Below are positions 10,209 through 22,650 of a stretch of DNA of 64,000 nucleotides, one piece after another. Position 1 is the first letter of the stretch. Each line of letters begins with the position of its first letter. The notes under the pieces are model-generated. The model saw only the letters and a list, made by a program, of their open reading frames with translations. It made no database searches and had not been told where the DNA came from. This DNA is from Distichodus sexfasciatus (lineage: Eukaryota; Chordata; Actinopteri; Characiformes; Distichodontidae). The stretch is taken from positions 1 to 64,000 of the forward strand of contig JAVGVS010000184.1 of the NCBI GenBank assembly GCA_032718565.1. The letters are read 5' to 3'. The position numbers and the translations under genes are program-made.

Positions 10209-12676
10209 TGTACATTTAAAATGTTTTGTACATTAGTATTTCATTTTACACATAATTGTACATTATTTTTGGTAATAAATTAATTTAAGCAACAGGAACA
10301 TCCACTTGGGAGCTGAAAGAACTGACTCTCTTAAAAGAATCGGAATTCCCATCATTAATAGCTGCAGCAAGAACACTTCTCATTGGTCAATTAAAAGCAT
10401 TTTTCTTATCTCACTGGTTGCTTCTATGCTACTATGGAAATGCGGCAACTGGTCCAATAGAAAGGGAGGCGTTCGCGAAACCGCAAGTTAATCAGGAGAG
10501 ATTGAACATATCGCGATCAACAGGTTGACGGCCCCTTTGTTAGATGCATGGTCTAATAGAGTTTGTTGTACTTATTCTCATAATTAAAACAAGGGTGTGT
10601 TGGGGACATAACATTTTGTGTTACCTTAAAATAGCTATTCATCAACAATGCTCCTGGCTCTTTACTCTTTGAGGCCAACACACCCTGGAAAAACAACATT
10701 GCACCGGCATCAGACCAGGCATAAGATATGTTTATTATAATTTAGTGTCATTTTACTCTAGTAGTATTCTTTTAGACTTCACTGGTGTCATAATCTTTCA
10801 AAGGAATCTTTAAGTATGGCTTTCAGATCTATACACCACTGATAATGCATATAGCGTATTAGGAATTATGTCATAATGAGGCTACTGGGGCAATAGTTCA
10901 CGGCAAACACATTGTATACAGGAAAATAAATTCAAGTACAGTTCTTTTCAGCTAAGGAAATGAAGTCAACTGTAGTCAAACATTAAGTAATGCTGCTATC
11001 GCTATTCAGCATCTGACTGTTGGAACAGGGTATAAGCCATCGCGCTGCCAGTTATCGCATTCTCTGAATATTGAGAATTTACAGATAAGAGAGCAGCCTC
11101 AGAGGCTCCCGCAGCACAAACATCATCACATCATCAGGCCCGAAGCCGCAGACTTCCAGCATCAGCACTGAATAAGAGAGGCATTAAAAAAAAAGTCAAT
11201 GCAATTTCTATGTAAATGTGTCCCGATGCGGAGGAAGCGGCCGGGACGGGGGTGGGAAACACAGCCGACGCTATTGCGCTGACAAAAAAAGGGCTGCAAA
11301 TCAGTCCGGGAGAGGAAAAGGCGGGATGGGGGTTTAGTCGGATCAGTCAAATAGGCCTTCTCTGGGGCGAGCGAAGTCATACATTTTAGAGGAGATCTAT
11401 CAGGCATTCCCCCACCTTACCATGGCAACCCCTCTCTCTCTCTCTCTCTCTCGAAAACACATACACACACACCCACACACACACATACTTCTTGACATCC
11501 TGAAGGGTATCACTGTGAGGCTTCTGTAGTGACTTGCAGACAGACCATAAGGGATTACGGTCAGCAGTGAACTGTCATTTTTCCATCAGTTATTTTCTCT
11601 TTTGTAGCACCACAGCAGGAATCTGGGGGAAAAAATCAATGATAACGAAATTGTCAATTAAAATTTACAGCCGCTAACGGGGTGATGGCTCCCCCCATTA
11701 CAGGAAGGTGCTTGAAGAGGACACTGTCTCCAAGGAGACAGAAAAGATTCCGACTTCCTCCGAAACCAGCACGTACCAAGGCATGTCAAAGAAAACACAC
11801 ATCCTCCGTCAGAACTGGTGCTGACCTTCAACAACAGCCCATAAATATATGATAGGACACATGACAACATTGAATCAAGCTTGATAGTTAAAAAGAAGGG
11901 CGTTGGCCCGGCTGACACGTAAGAATGAGCCACGAATAAGTCCGAGGAGTCATGCAAAGTTAATAGCAACTGTGAGTGAATAGAGCAGCTTGAAATAAGC
12001 CGTCCTCTCTTCATTAACTGCACTTGAAAGCCTGGACCCCGCCATCATCTCCATCAAAGCAATCAGGAGAATTGTAATGTAATTCCCGGACGCTGGATTT
12101 TCATCCTCCGCGGGGGAAAATGGTCAAGCGCATAGTACATATATGCAGTGGCCTTCCTCGATTCCCTACATCAGATGGACGATTCAATTTTTCAAACTTT
12201 ATTCAGTTAGTTTAAGGCACGGAGAGGGGAGGCTGCATAAAAAATAGTGCCCTTGACTTCAGACTGCCAAAACACACACCCAATTTTTACTGGCGCCTTT
12301 ACCCACCAATGTGTTTCTTTTTTCAACAATATTAATCTTACCTTTATTTAAAACTGAGAATTGTAAACACTCCCTTATCTATTCAGACTCAAGGCACAGT
12401 TCCAAAAACGATCATAAACGTTGTGAGCAAATACTCAATTCAAATTATTTTCATTTATATGACGCTTTTTGCAACAGACATTGTGACAAAGCAGCTTTAC
12501 AGATTACTGGGTTCAAGCCCGCAAAGAGCATGACTAGGGCAAGAGTAGCAAGGAAAAAACTCCCTTTGAGAAACGAAGAAATACTGAGAAAAACTAACAT
12601 TCAGAAAATTCTCCTCTGAGATAAACTAAGTTGAATACAAGTGTATAAAGATTACAAAAGAGTCTTTGGTATATAT
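10209..12676. other. no gene seen; largely unique sequence
   Basis: This is 2.5 kb with no repeat family I recognise apart from a CT/AC microsatellite at 11430-11488. Several ORFs of 60-121 codons overlap on both strands without domains. Part of it (about 11040-12130) is more GC-balanced and lacks repeats, so it could include conserved non-coding sequence, but nothing in the sequence alone proves this. Confidence 0.5.
11430..11488. repeat. (CT)n followed by (AC)n microsatellite
   Basis: Compound simple repeat: about ten CT units, a short spacer, then interrupted AC units. Confidence 0.85.
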
Positions 12677-12865
12677 TTACAGCATTTAGCAGACGCTCTT
12701 ATCCAGAGCGCCTTACATTTCCTAATTTCAGGGACAGTTCCCCTGAGCGCAACTTAGGGTTAATGGTCTTGCTCAGGGACCCAGTGTTGGTAATGCCAGA
12801 GGTCAGATTCAAACCCACAACCTCTTGGTCTGAAGGCGAGTGTGCTACCACTAGGCCACCAACAG
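12677..12865 (-). mobile_element. tRNA-derived SINE (GCATTTAGCAGACGC family), best copy
   Basis: On the minus strand a tRNA-like head (GGTGGCCTAGTGGTAGCACA, then the B-box-like GGGTTTGAATC) leads into 'CTGAGCAAGACCATTAACCC', 'AACTGTCCCTGAAATT' and the tail 'GATAAGAGCGTCTGCTAAAT'. This is the most intact member of the family here. Other pieces are at 2791-2942, 13635-13870, 13872-14020 and 22499-22650. Confidence 0.8.
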
Positions 12866-12930
12866 TTAAAATTCCAGGCGACAAAGCCTTTGCAGGACCT
12901 TTAGAGCAGGAATGAGTACTCCACTAAAGC

Positions 12931-13090
12931 CAGGCTGGGTGGCTCAGTTGGAAAGTGTAGAACTCTCATACAGAAGGTTGTTGGTGCCAGCCTCATTGTG
13001 GTGGGTATGTACTGGAAGTCAAGGGGAGACTAAAACCTTGTCCTGTGTTCTTTCCTACCACTAGTTCTTTATATAAAGAGCAAATTCCAT
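12931..13090 (+). mobile_element. tRNA-headed SINE fragment
   Basis: It starts with a tRNA-like head 'GGGTGGCTCAGTTGGAAAGTG' followed by 'AGAAGGTTGTTGGTGCCAGC'. The B-box is degenerate. It is the first of several SINEs nested or stacked over about 1.1 kb. Confidence 0.5.
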
Positions 13091-13168
13091 TAGGTACTTA
13101 TTCATTGTGTTTCTGACTGACTCAGAGGCATCAGAAGCATTTGTAATGTGGGGCGGACACACTGGGAA

Positions 13169-13376
13169 GGGCGACACGGTGGCACAGTGGTTAGCGCTGC
13201 CGCCTCAGAGAAGGTCCTCGATTTGTGTGAAAGTGTGATTGTGTGTGTCTGACCTGCGGTGTGTTGGTGCCTGCCCAGGGTTGGTCTGGTTAGGATGGAT
13301 AGGCTCTGGTCCCCGCGACCCGATAGGGATTTCGGATAGCGGTTCGGATAATGAATGAATGAATGAATGAATGAAT
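13169..13376 (+). mobile_element. tRNA-headed SINE with (GAAT)n tail, internally deleted
   Basis: The head GCGACACGGTGGCACAGTGG and the tail 'GCGGTTCGGATAATGAATG' match the ends of the family represented at 2381-2755, in the opposite orientation. The middle is much shorter. The (GAAT)n run at 13353-13376 is the tail. Confidence 0.75.
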
Positions 13377-13634
13377 ACAAATGGCCACGACGCCTATGGA
13401 CTGACTCCTATTCACAGAAGTGACGTCTGATAGGTTAACGTGTCCTTTGCAGTGCACACTCATTGCATCACAGCTCACCCTTGGCAAATGCGCGATGGAG
13501 TCGAAGGATGGAGTCCACCGTGGCATAGATTGAAGCAAGAATCTGTGACCATATTTATCAAAATGTATGACTCTGAAAGGCAATGGACAAAACTCTGAGC
13601 TCTGATAGCTTCCTAACACCTTATTCAATTTGTT

Positions 13635-13870
13635 GGTCTCCAACAGCTGCTGGGTTGGTATTAATAAACCACCTCTTAACCCCAAGTTGCTCCAGGGAGA
13701 CTGTCCCTGTAATTTGGAAATGGAAGTCACCCTGAATAAGAGTGTCTGTTAAATGCTGCAAATGTGTAAGCGTCCATGAGATTGGGGGTTCAAATCCCAT
13801 GGGAGAGTTAACCACGATGTGGGCATCTGAGCAAGATACTTAACCCCAAGTAGCTCCATAGAGACTGTCC
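13635..13870 (+). mobile_element. two stacked tRNA-SINE fragments
   Basis: The first piece (about 13635-13768) ends with GAATAAGAGTGTCTGTTAAA, the tail of the GCATTTAGCAGACGC SINE family in plus orientation. The second (about 13770-13870) holds a B-box-like 'GGTTCAAATCCC' and 'CTTAACCCCAAGTAGCTCC', so it is a head and body without a tail. Confidence 0.6.
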
Positions 13871-13871
13871 C

Positions 13872-14020
13872 TTACATTTACGGCATTTAGCAGTCGCTCT
13901 TATCCACTTACATTTTCTAAATTCAGGGATCGCTTCCCTGAGAGGCACTTAGGGTTAAGGGTCTTGCTCGGGGACCCAGCGTTGATAATGTTAGAGATCG
14001 GATTCGAACCTACAATCCAA
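13872..14020 (-). mobile_element. tRNA-derived SINE (GCATTTAGCAGACGC family)
   Basis: It reads TTACGGCATTTAGCAGTCGC..., then 'CCCTGAGAGGCACTTAGGGT' and GGATTCGAACC. It is the same family and orientation as 12677-12865 but lacks part of the head. Confidence 0.75.
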
Positions 14021-14984
14021 CAATTGGCCTGTAATTCTATAATTAGTCAGTGTAAGTTATTCTGCAATGCACCAACAATGCGCTTAATTTAAAGATCAAC
14101 TTCAGACTAGTAAAAACACCTTTTAGAATGAGGACTGATTATTTAGTGAGGATACAGATTACTAAAAAACGATCTCTCTAACTTCACCCACGGGGCAAAG
14201 TCTGTAGACAGATAGCTTCTATCCCTGAGGCAGCTGTATCAGCTAGACATGCGGCATCACAAAGCTGGAAATAGTCCTGGTATCTCAAAAAGCAGAAAAT
14301 ATGCTTCAAAGACATACTGATGCGAGATTGAATCAAACGCGTGCAGGCGGCACGCCGTTGACTGCTGCGAGGCAGAACTTTTACCTGCATGGCTCCGGTG
14401 GGAACCGATCTGATTCCTCAGTGTAATCCAAAATCGTACATGGTGGTCGGATTGCAGCTTCAAAAAAAATCAACCGTTTCTAAGAGCAGCTTGGCCTCTG
14501 AAGGCCAACTCATAATGTTAAGGTTAAAAAAAGGGGCAACTTCTAGAAGGAACCAGACCCGATCTGTCAGTAGAAGGTCTGGTTACAGAAAGTTCACCTG
14601 CCGGAGCCCCTTTTCCTCAGGCTGACCTTTGAATAGCCATACAGCAAATCAATGGGCAAGCAGCAACTGGATAACAAGATCAAGTAGGAATTGAAGCGCC
14701 AGGGAAAAGGTTCAGGCTGGGAGATGTGTATGGAGCATGCTAAATAAATAATAGTGGCAAACGGAGGGAGAGGTGAGGATGCTGAATATCATCTAGTTCT
14801 AAGATGTAAATCCAAAATAAGCTAAATAGAAAGCCAGCGAATGGGTGCTGAAACTGTACACAGCAGGCAAGCACAAGGGCAAATTAATCAAAAATTAATC
14901 AAACAAGATACACAAAGTCAAACAGAAAAACGTAAAGAATACAGAAAAGAAGTTCTACTGTGCAACACACTTGCAAAGTTCAAA
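14021..14984. other. no gene seen
   Basis: Unique sequence. Short ORFs at 14184-14463 (minus) and 14389-14625 (plus) overlap one another and show no domain. Confidence 0.55.
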
Positions 14985-15103
14985 GTTAACAGCATAGTCG
15001 CTAACATATTGCTAACTATGCTAGCAACTCTATGTTAGCTGCTAATGTACACTATGTTAGTTGCTAATGTAGTTAGCAACTATGCTTTTGGGAAACGCAC
15101 CCC
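14985..15103. mobile_element. fragment of a GTTAGCAACTA-rich fold-back element
   Basis: Repeats of TAGTTAGCAACTA/CTAATGTACACTATG end in 'CTTTTGGGAAACGCACCCC'. The same motif set and the same end occur at 26401-26583. The left end of this copy is missing or degraded. Confidence 0.55.
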
Positions 15104-15365
15104 AGACTGGAAGACTGTGGCCGATAAGAACTCCTCAGCCTCCCTTCTGGTCAGGAGGTTGCACTGCACCCAGAATGCCAAAAACACGAAGTTGGCATAG
15201 CTCATTGGTTGCCAAAGTGTATGTGCAAGGGAGGGGGTGGTGCTCACAGCTGCAAACCTTGATTTTACAAAATACTTAAGTTCATATTTCACAAAATACT
15301 TAAGTTTCCAAAGAAGCTGGTTAAGTTTTAGAGCCATAACATGCTAATCCACATGACAAATCTAG

Positions 15366-15570
15366 CAGTTGGTAGCGTAACGGTTAGACCGGTCGTCCGG
15401 TGTTTGGAAGGTTAGGGTTTGAATCCCAGACTGGTAAAGATACCACTGAGGTACTCAGGAGCAAGGTACCGTCCCCAAGCACTGCTTACTGGGCACTGCC
15501 CTTGTTAGCTGCACACTGCTCCTTCACAGACAGGTCAAATGCAGAGAGACACGTTTGGTTGACACTTATT
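15366..15570 (+). mobile_element. tRNA-derived SINE, nearly complete, sense strand
   Basis: The head contains 'TTGGTAGCGTAACGGTTAGA' (A-box-like) and 'GGGTTTGAATCCC' (B-box-like). The body has 'ACCACTGAGGTACTCAGGAG', 'AAGGTACCGTCCCCAAGCAC' and 'AGGTCAAATGCAGAG'. Same family as 6681-6900. Confidence 0.75.
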
Positions 15571-15782
15571 TCAACGCTAATCTCATCTGCATAGTTTTGT
15601 GATTGCGGCGGCCGCTTGTACTTGCATAAAGCGTCATTATAAAGCTTGAGTGCCAGCCGCCGTGCAAATAGGGCGAGGTAGGCTTGAAATATTGGGTGAG
15701 GAGGAAATGGGAGCTCAAATATCAAATTTCTACGTACAAATGGGAGCCCCTGCAGAAAAAGTCAGAGAACTGCCAGCATAAG

Positions 15783-15811
15783 CAGACACACACACACACA
15801 CACACACACAG
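15783..15811. repeat. (CA)n microsatellite
   Basis: About 14 CA units. Confidence 0.9.
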
Positions 15812-16096
15812 ACAGGTGCAGAACAGCATCATTAGAGATCTTTAAGAAGGTGACCCATTTGGAATGGTGCTATTGTGTGAGGCCTGCAGGCCTGTGATGA
15901 TACCGCTCTCCTAACTGATGACTCTTTGTGTAAAGAGCACACTCCATTAGGCACTTATTCATGTCTAGGGATTCCATTAACAAGGCAGGGGGTTCCCTGG
16001 GTGAGTGTGTGTGCATGTGTGTGTGTACAGAAGGTACAATATAACATGCACTGGTAAAAGATTGAGCATGTCTAAAGCGATTGAAGCGTGTGAAAG

Positions 16097-17173
16097 TAGA
16101 GATGGGCCGATACCACTTTTTTATGTCCGATACCGATACCGATATTGTAAATTTGGATATCTGCCGATACCGATACAAATCCGATACAATCACAGTCTTT
16201 TTTTAAACATAAAATAATGCTTTAAAATGTCTGAATAAGCAACTGAGATTATTGTTATGCTTAAGGAAATGCTTGATTTAAATATTGTTTTCCTAACTAA
16301 AACAATGTAATAATAATTACACACGTATATGCTAAATTATCTGTTCTCAAAAATTGTTCGTTTAGACATAAATATTCCTTCTTTCTTATTGATTACACTA
16401 TAACATTGTAAAATTGAAAAAGATTTGATCAATTGAAAATGAAATACTGAAGTTTGTCATTTTGCACCAATTTGGCTCATAAAATGAGCTGCTTTTGCCA
16501 AGAACTACATTTCCCACCTCTGGGCGCACACCCGAGCCGCGTCACAATGATGCGTTGGGCGCACGTTCCAGAATAAACGATGTAAAATCTATGGGAAAAT
16601 CGAAATAACCAGCAGAATTGTGAGTAGAATGCTGGTTATTGTAGTTAATCAGCTAAAATATGGTTTGTGTCCATTTTGACCGAACTGGAGCGTTTTGCGA
16701 GTAACAGCGCTCATGTGCGCGCTCATTAACACAGCCCATGTGTTTACATCGCGAAAAATGTCAAAAAAGTTTTTATGCATTTACTTCTGTTTTAGTGCAC
16801 GGAACATCTCACAAATACTTTCACATACAGAGGGATCAGGTCTCGTCTTGATCGCGCCACTGAAAACGTGTCACTATAAAGCCTCCGTGTGAAATACAAG
16901 CAGCGCTGCTCTAGCGAGTAAAATGAATTAAATGAAGCTTCGATTCTAAAAAAATTCCCTCGATCATTCTTGTAATAAAATTATTGGAGTTATTGGAACA
17001 ATCGTTTCAGCTCTATTTTACCGCAGTGCCACTTCACATGCATAACGAATTGAGCGTCCATGCATTCAAAGATCAGCTCCATAGAACGGCCCAATGCCAC
17101 CGATACCCGATCCAGCCGTTTGAGCCGTTATCGGACCGATATCGATCCACATATCGTATCGGCTACATCTCTA
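16097..17173. mobile_element. hAT-like non-autonomous transposon with CCGATA-rich ends (1,077 bp)
   Basis: The terminal inverted repeats read TAGAGATGGGCCGATAC from the left and TAGAGATGTAGCCGATAC from the right. They are flanked by TGTGAAAG (16089-16096) and CGTGAAAG (17174-17181), a 7-of-8 match to a hAT-sized duplication. The subterminal zones are rich in CCGATACCGATA and ATCGGACCGATATCG. No transposase is encoded. A terminal piece of a relative is at 220-340. Confidence 0.85.
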
Positions 17174-17181
17174 CGTGAAAG

Positions 17182-18714
17182 TATCTGACTGGAAGATCAG
17201 AAAGTGTCAAAGAGGAGAACAGTATGTATGAGAGTGTGTTTGTTGAGACAGTGAGGAAGAGACTGATCATTGTAGGAACAATTGAGTCATGTTCTCTGTT
17301 TGACTCAGACCTGAAAGGAACTCTTCTGTGAGTAGCTTTGTGTGCTGTCAAAAATGTTACCGGCACCCAACAACTGCCGCCTGTCCTGATTGTGTATTAA
17401 TCGACAGGAAACAATGTTGGAGACACAAAAAGAGAGTCATGAAAAAAAGGTAGGACCTGTGCATTCTTTTATCGCCCTGCTCTGGCTCAGAAAGAGGGAC
17501 GAGCTTGACCTGTGTAACAACTTTTCAGACACAACGTCATTGTCACTCCAGGGCTCGCGGCCAGAGAGGCTCCAACGACCGTCTGAGTATTTACAGAGCA
17601 CCCCGTCTGAATGCCGATGAGTTGTTGCTCTCCTACTCACTGCTGCCCCCTGTGGGGCAAGTCGGGATGGACAGCAGGATGGAGGAGTTGCTGTAAGATG
17701 TCTAATTCTGCTTTAAAAAGGAAAAAGAAAAAGCCTCGCTCAGTTCCTCATGCTATTTCCACTTGGGAAAATAGATGTGTTGATGAGAACAGCGTTCTTT
17801 CCCTTTGCCAGTTGGAAAACCTTACCTATTATTAGCATATTGGAAAATAACAACTTAGCATGAGATTTTCCAAAGTAGAATTGGGTACAGAAGGTTATTT
17901 TTGTATTGGAACGGGGCCCTGATGCGACAGGAAAGCCATTTTTCCATTCAGTCACCAATCAAACCGTTCAGGCAAACAGTAATGTAGCTACCGCCTGCTA
18001 ATTAGCGCTCCAGTCAGGCTAAATAAAAACACTAAATAAAAAAGGCTGAAAGGGACTCAACTGAACAAAAATGATTGGAAGCTCTGGTGCAAGCAGCAAT
18101 GTCTCATTAGCAATAAAGCTTTCAGCAAGCTAACAAGCTAAAAGTTCAACAGACCTCGAAATGGTTTGCTTAAACTCCTTGGAACATCTCCAATTTGTTG
18201 CATCTCTGTTCAGAAACACGCAAGCTGCCGGCTAAGCCATTGGGGTGCATCTCATCGATCTGACCTTTCCTCCACGGGGAGGGGGTCCAAGCCAGGTTTT
18301 TTTTACCCCCGACAAGACCTAAATGAGACCATAATGAGGAGAGGTTCATTTGACGGCAAAGATGAAACGGACGTCCCGTGGCGCGTGGCGCTAACTCTCC
18401 TCGCGCCGCGCTCCAGGCGTGCTGCCGTTCCCTCATCAATTTGCAGCCTTTTAAAAACCTGGGAGGCTTCCGTGCACAAGACGCAGCAAAATACACATGC
18501 AACCCATTACAGAACAAAAGAGATTATTTTTTTCCCCCCCCGGGATAAAGTCGACTTTTACTTTGCTATGATTGAGGCAACCTGCTAAAATCAAATGCTT
18601 TCTGCCTCATAGCTGTAATCAATAAATGTGATTTTGCTCTGCTAAAAAGAAAAATAAATGGCAACAGACACAGACAAACACACACATATCTTTAAGGGAA
18701 CAATACGTTATAAG
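17182..18714. other. no gene seen; unique sequence
   Basis: This stretch has overlapping short ORFs on both strands (for example 18166-18588 plus and 18170-18517 minus) with no recognisable domain and no repeat signature. It may include non-coding regulatory sequence. Confidence 0.5.
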
Positions 18715-19213
18715 AAGGGACGGGCCGGTATAAAATTCTGACGGGATGATAACCTTAAGCCAAAATATCATGGGATCACAGTATTGCTAACCCTAACCCA
18801 TGTCTAATTTAGTCCAAATGATGGTGCTGTTCCATACACTAGTTTATTAATGTAAAAGCACAGACAACCGCTGCTGCTACTACTGAAAATAACATTAAAT
18901 CATTCTCTAATGTTATTTAATGTTCACACACACATACAGTACGTAACGGTGAGAGAGAGCACACGAGCGAGTGTGTCTGCTCGTTTAAAGCATTTATATT
19001 TAACACATGCCGATAAATATTTATTACTGAGACAAAGTAAACATTTATTGCAGAGAAAAAGCATTTTTTATAATTTTATGCAAAAATGGCTGATGAGGCG
19101 TTAAAAAACAGCTCATACAGCACAAGCGGTATGAAGGAAGTTTTGTACAGTCTTGAAATGGTGGCTTTATTAAACCGCAGTATACAGGTATAGCAGTAAA
19201 CGGCCCGTACCTA
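18715..19213. mobile_element. hAT-like MITE with GACGGGCC ends (499 bp)
   Basis: The ends are AAGGGACGGGCC and, read inward from the right, TAGGTACGGGCC. They are flanked by GTTATAAG (18707-18714) and GTTATGAG (19214-19221), a 7-of-8 duplication. No coding capacity. Confidence 0.75.
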
Positions 19214-19221
19214 GTTATGAG

Positions 19222-20652
19222 GATGTCATAAATATATAACTTCATTAAAAGTTTGTAACTAATAAGTTTTTGCTTATTTAGTTAATAAATTAATGCATTT
19301 TACTTTAAGGCTTTGATGGTTTATGACATTTCACATGGTCACTAAACATGGTACGAACACACATTATATTTAATTTCTTCCACAAAACTGTACCTCATGA
19401 GCATAAATGCATAACACAGACATTACCACTAGAGCATTATTAATAGAAACTGTCACTAAGCTTTGAATGGGACAAGTATGGAACTATTTTAAACCAGCCA
19501 AAGCCCTCTGGGATTTACACAGGGCCACATAAAAAACATTGCGTAGTGGGACATACATAACTCGTAAGATATTTATGTGGGTGTGAAGCTGTGTTGCCTT
19601 AAGCACCATTTAATATTGATTAACCCTTTTCCATACAATTCCACCGGTCCGTAGACTTTAAAAAAAAATTCACTCCAGACACTGCAGCAAGCATTAGGAC
19701 CACGTGAGAGAAAAATGAACACGAATGAACGTCATAACCAAATTATGGGTAACCTGAGCCTTGGGTTATGGTCCTATGCTTGCTAGATTATGTGTTTTGC
19801 ACACATGTGAAAGAGAGAAAAAACCTGGTGAATTATTCATGACAGCCTATATATAGAGCATCTGATGGCTCTATTTTTATCACCGGGGACAAGCGCTAAA
19901 AGCCCTACATGAAAGCCATAGCACATGGAACACGGACCACCCTGTCGTCCCTCATCCTCCACCGCTTCCATTTGTGTTAGTCCAGCTGCGTTTAGATGTG
20001 TTCCTGTGGGTTTTTAAATGTGCAACGTGTGAGCCATCGTGACGAGATCCAGGCCATGGACCGGTCCGGTGGTTACCGGTCCCAGGTTGACTCCATCGAT
20101 GCCATCTCCACTCCCGCTGAAGCGACCGGTGGGGGCGTAAAAAGGAGAGGCGTGGCATGGGATTGGAGTCGTCAGGACAATTAACGGGCTGAGCGATGGC
20201 CTTGTCACTGGTCCTGGCCTGTGATTATTGGATTATTGAGGTCAGCTGAAGGCCTGCTCCAAACGCCAAGACACCTTGTCAATAATGAATAAAGTCTGAA
20301 TGCCATTAGGGGCTCTGTGTCACGTCATGGAACATAAAGGCCTTCTCAAAGATCTACCGTGGCTTTAATTTCTTTCTGTACGAAGACTGCCTCGCTCCAC
20401 AGTCCAGGTGCCAACTGGCAGGATTTAACAACGACTGCCTGAAAAAGCTTAAAGCTATTTTTTTTTAAATCAAATGGATAGACTTTGGCCCATAGAGTAA
20501 TTAGTTATCTAAAGAGCTACAGAAGCAATTACCTAGAACATTCAGAGCTGTGCATTGTCACTATTGGGTGCCTTTAGATCTTCTGGATCCACAAAATGCA
20601 AATGTGTGCAAAACACTCATACATACACACACACATTGCCGCAGGACAGTCA
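19222..20652. other. no gene seen; unique sequence
   Basis: Unique AT-rich then GC-balanced sequence. The part from about 19930 to 20400 is free of recognisable repeats. ORFs at 19952-20208 overlap on opposite strands and are not supported. Confidence 0.5.
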
Positions 20653-20980
20653 TACCCCTTTTCCACAGCATTGGTGCAGGGGCTGGTGTTGAAGTTGGAA
20701 ACAAGTTAGAATTAATTTGCATTTTGCAATTTGACCTAAAAACCTAATGGGAGCCGGGTGATGACGCTGCAGCCACTATTCAGAGACGTGAATCATCACC
20801 AATTTCTTTCAAATTTGACTGGCTTACTCCAACCATCTCTCCTGGCATCACGGGTTCTTGGTTCCAGACCAACAAAGTCTTGGTGCCAGTTCGCAGCTGA
20901 TTTTGTGCCACCAGCACAGTCGAACAATGTGGCACTGGTTCCAAATTGGGAACCAGCAGCAGTTCTGTGGAAAAGGGGAA
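20653..20980. mobile_element. MITE with CCCCTTTTCCACAG ends (328 bp)
   Basis: The left end TACCCCTTTTCCACAG and the right end, read inward, TTCCCCTTTTCCACAG form inverted repeats. A TCA triplet stands on both sides and could be a 3-bp target duplication. The interior is rich in GGTGC/GCACC and TGGTTCC words. Superfamily uncertain. Confidence 0.7.
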
Positions 20981-22498
20981 TCAGAGAATCCACTATTTAA
21001 CTATCTTTGTTCATCTTTTCACATTAAAGGCAGAAGAGTACCCAGCTATCCCTGTGATGCAAAAGAAAACGATTCCTAAATGGGTGAGAGGATATTCCTT
21101 CATTATTTCAAGGCCTGGTTCCAGATTGAGAGCAGTTACTCTCGATAGTTAATTCAGGTTGACTGTTTCTGGATAAACAGGGTTTGATTTACTATGAGTG
21201 CTTTCACACCAGCCAGGAACTGTTTTCTTTCTGATTCACAAATCTATTTCCAAGCATTTACACCAATAATGTATTTGAAAACGTGAATTCTGGCACCTTA
21301 TTGGCAGTGGAAACATATCAATACATGAGATGCTAACCACATCAGTTTCATGAGTGGGCAGACATTTTTGTTGCCGTCTTGCCGTCCACTTTAACAATAT
21401 CTGAAAACATTTACATCTTAGGATGATTTTATAATGATTAAAAATGGTTATAGGAAAAACAAAATGAAAGCACTACTTTAAATTACGGATGCGCCATAAG
21501 GGAATTATTAGCCAATGTCGATATCCCATATTTTTCATGCTTATATAGTGTCATAATTCTGACATTTCTAACACAGAACCAAGTCAAGCGAGCGTGAAAG
21601 CAGAGTGGAGCGAGGGCGGAGCATTTTGAGCGCAGTGCACGACATTTTAAGAAGAAAAGAAAAAGTCACTTCCTGCCCTATGAGGTGTACCAAGTCAAAT
21701 AGGACATGTTTGATGCTCCATGTGCACTACCTAGTGCATAGAGAGTCATTAAGCTACAACCCTGGTTATTACTAACACAGAAAAATATGATAAGAGGGCT
21801 TTACCTACCATAATAGTAAGTGCGGCAGTACATGTCTCGGAACATAGCCCATGTATTAACTCACATTCGCTAAGTGAGGCAAACACACAATTTAGTTGAA
21901 AAAAGTTTGTGTTTGCAGGCAGAGTTCAGCGTGCAAAGACAAGAGACTCTGCTCCACTAATTTTCCAGAGAGGATGACCGTCATTGACCTATGAATGATG
22001 AGTCTTGGGCAACCAATGGCGAGTCGGTTAATGAGGGTATAAAGCAACCAAATACCAATTTGGTATTTGGCATATTTGGGATGTGTTAAAACAGTTCCAT
22101 TTCATGGCAACTCTATCTACTGTTCAACACTGCATCAGACGTCTTGTAGTGTCTATGTCTCTCGGGTTCAGAGCTTTTTTAGTGTAATAAGGCGGAGCAA
22201 GAGAGTATATGTCACTTGGTCGTAATATCTCATCCCTGTATATACATACTTTAAACACATCTATATGGTCTGCAATGAGTTAGAAACATGGGACACTAAC
22301 CCAAACAAACCACCAGCATGAGTTTACTCTCCAGCGTCTACCACAGCACTCTTCCTTTTCCATTTTTTATTCCATTTCCATTTATATTCTCAGACAGAGT
22401 TTTTAGTTGCCATTGTAACCCTTAGCCTGCTCTACAGGGATGTGGATGTGAAAATCCCTTACGCTTGATGACCTGATTCAATATTCACCTCAAACTGT
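20981..22498. other. no gene seen
   Basis: No supported gene or clear repeat boundary in this AT-rich stretch. Confidence 0.5.
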
Positions 22499-22650
22499 TA
22501 GGATATTCAGCAGAAGCTCTTCCACAGAGTGGCCTTTCTAATTACTAGGACTGTCTCCCTGGAGCAACTTGGGGTTAAAGGCCTTGCTCAGTGCCTAAAT
22601 TACTGGAGGTAGGACGGAGCCAGGCTTGAACCCACAGCCTCATGTTCTGA
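22499..22650 (-). mobile_element. diverged tRNA-derived SINE (GCATTTAGCAGACGC family)
   Basis: Blocks 'CAGCAGAAGCTCTTCCACAG', 'AACTTGGGGTTAAAGGCCTT' and 'AGGCTTGAACCCACAGCCTC' follow the family order. Many substitutions indicate an old copy. Confidence 0.6.

Noticed and set aside
13102..13815. Minus-strand ORFs of 64-146 codons
   Set aside because: They lie within stacked SINEs and their (GAAT)n tails.
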